From positions 632,586 through 675,772 of the forward strand of contig NZ_RAIF01000012.1 in the NCBI RefSeq assembly GCF_003671715.1: 43,187 nt of DNA, read 5' to 3'. Each line of letters starts with the position of its first letter. Positions within the stretch are counted from its first letter, which is position 1. Below are positions 43,071-43,187 of this stretch, piece by piece. This stretch comes from Streptomyces sp. E2N166 (lineage in GTDB: Bacteria; Actinomycetota; Actinomycetes; Streptomycetales; Streptomycetaceae). A program made the translations under genes and the position numbers. The notes beneath the pieces were generated by a model that was given only the letters and a program-made list of their open reading frames with translations, did no database searches and was not told the origin of the DNA.

Positions 43071-43187
43071 ATGGCCACACCACGCGACACGACCCGCCGA
43101 CCCGACGCGCTCACCCTCGAAGTCGTCGAGCTGATCGGCGAGGTCGTGGCCCGCTTCCACGCCGACTACGAGGAGGCGGCCGCGGAA
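43071..43187 (+). CDS. MarR family regulator, 5' end only
   Basis: Only the first 39 residues are in the window: MATPRDTTRRPDALTLEVVELIG, then a helix containing VVARFHADYEEAAAE. This is the usual first dimerisation helix of a MarR regulator, and the divergent oxidoreductase and double operator support the call. The gene runs off the right edge. Confidence 0.7.
   Translation, partial: MATPRDTTRRPDALTLEVVELIGEVVARFHADYEEAAAE

Overview
The window is high-GC actinobacterial chromosome, almost certainly Streptomyces. Codon third positions are nearly all G or C, GTG and TTG starts are common, and terminators are GC-rich hairpins without T-tracts. Many starts have no Shine-Dalgarno but sit 6-7 nt after a TANNNT hexamer. 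The fasR-fabD-fabH-acpP-fabF cluster and homodimeric aceE are typical of the S. coelicolor core region (order recalled, not searched). I see no prophage, transposase, CRISPR or assembly-line gene cluster; this is core chromosome with stress and accessory modules.

Layout. 1-4.3 kb: DUF2277 and GNAT genes, a small unknown, a tRNA-Val(UAC), a DUF4097-type lipoprotein, a membrane-anchored coiled-coil protein and a FmdB-type zinc ribbon. 4.3-7.1 kb: NarL-type two-component pair divergent from a DedA protein across a palindrome-rich spacer. 7.0-16.7 kb: a Ter (tellurium/metal stress) island. It has a minus-strand operon for a nucleoside-like metabolite pathway (HpcH/HpaI-like lyase; one 838-aa PRTase-TRSP-StiP-PELOTA polypeptide; HAD phosphatase), four TerD-superfamily proteins, a TerC-like DUF475 membrane protein and a thiol peroxiredoxin. 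16.8-21.7 kb: DUF3052, aceE, a six-TM potassium channel and a small membrane protein. 22-24.4 kb: DHA2 drug exporter divergent from its probable TetR regulator. 24.5-29.8 kb: alpha/beta hydrolase, DUF4429, a MerR-AKR operon with a textbook MerR promoter, a serine hydrolase and a pirin. 29.9-34.9 kb: fasR and the fatty acid synthase II operon fabD-fabH-acpP-fabF, closed by a large terminator palindrome. 34.9-43.2 kb: DUF3145, SGNH lipoprotein, aldose epimerase, a secreted pyroglutamyl-peptidase-like protein lacking its catalytic Cys, an EI24 membrane protein, a second serine hydrolase, Ohr, an NADP-dependent oxidoreductase, and the start of a MarR gene behind a double operator.

How it works together. 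The Ter island looks like one stress programme: TerD and TerC-like proteins at the membrane or with metal, a PRTase-centred small-molecule pathway, and peroxide defence next door. FasR probably binds the inverted repeat before fabD to set malonyl-ACP and elongation flux. Three regulator/target pairs (TetR/MFS, MerR/AKR, MarR/oxidoreductase) and Ohr give electrophile, drug and peroxide responses. Many of these transcription units appear to be leaderless.
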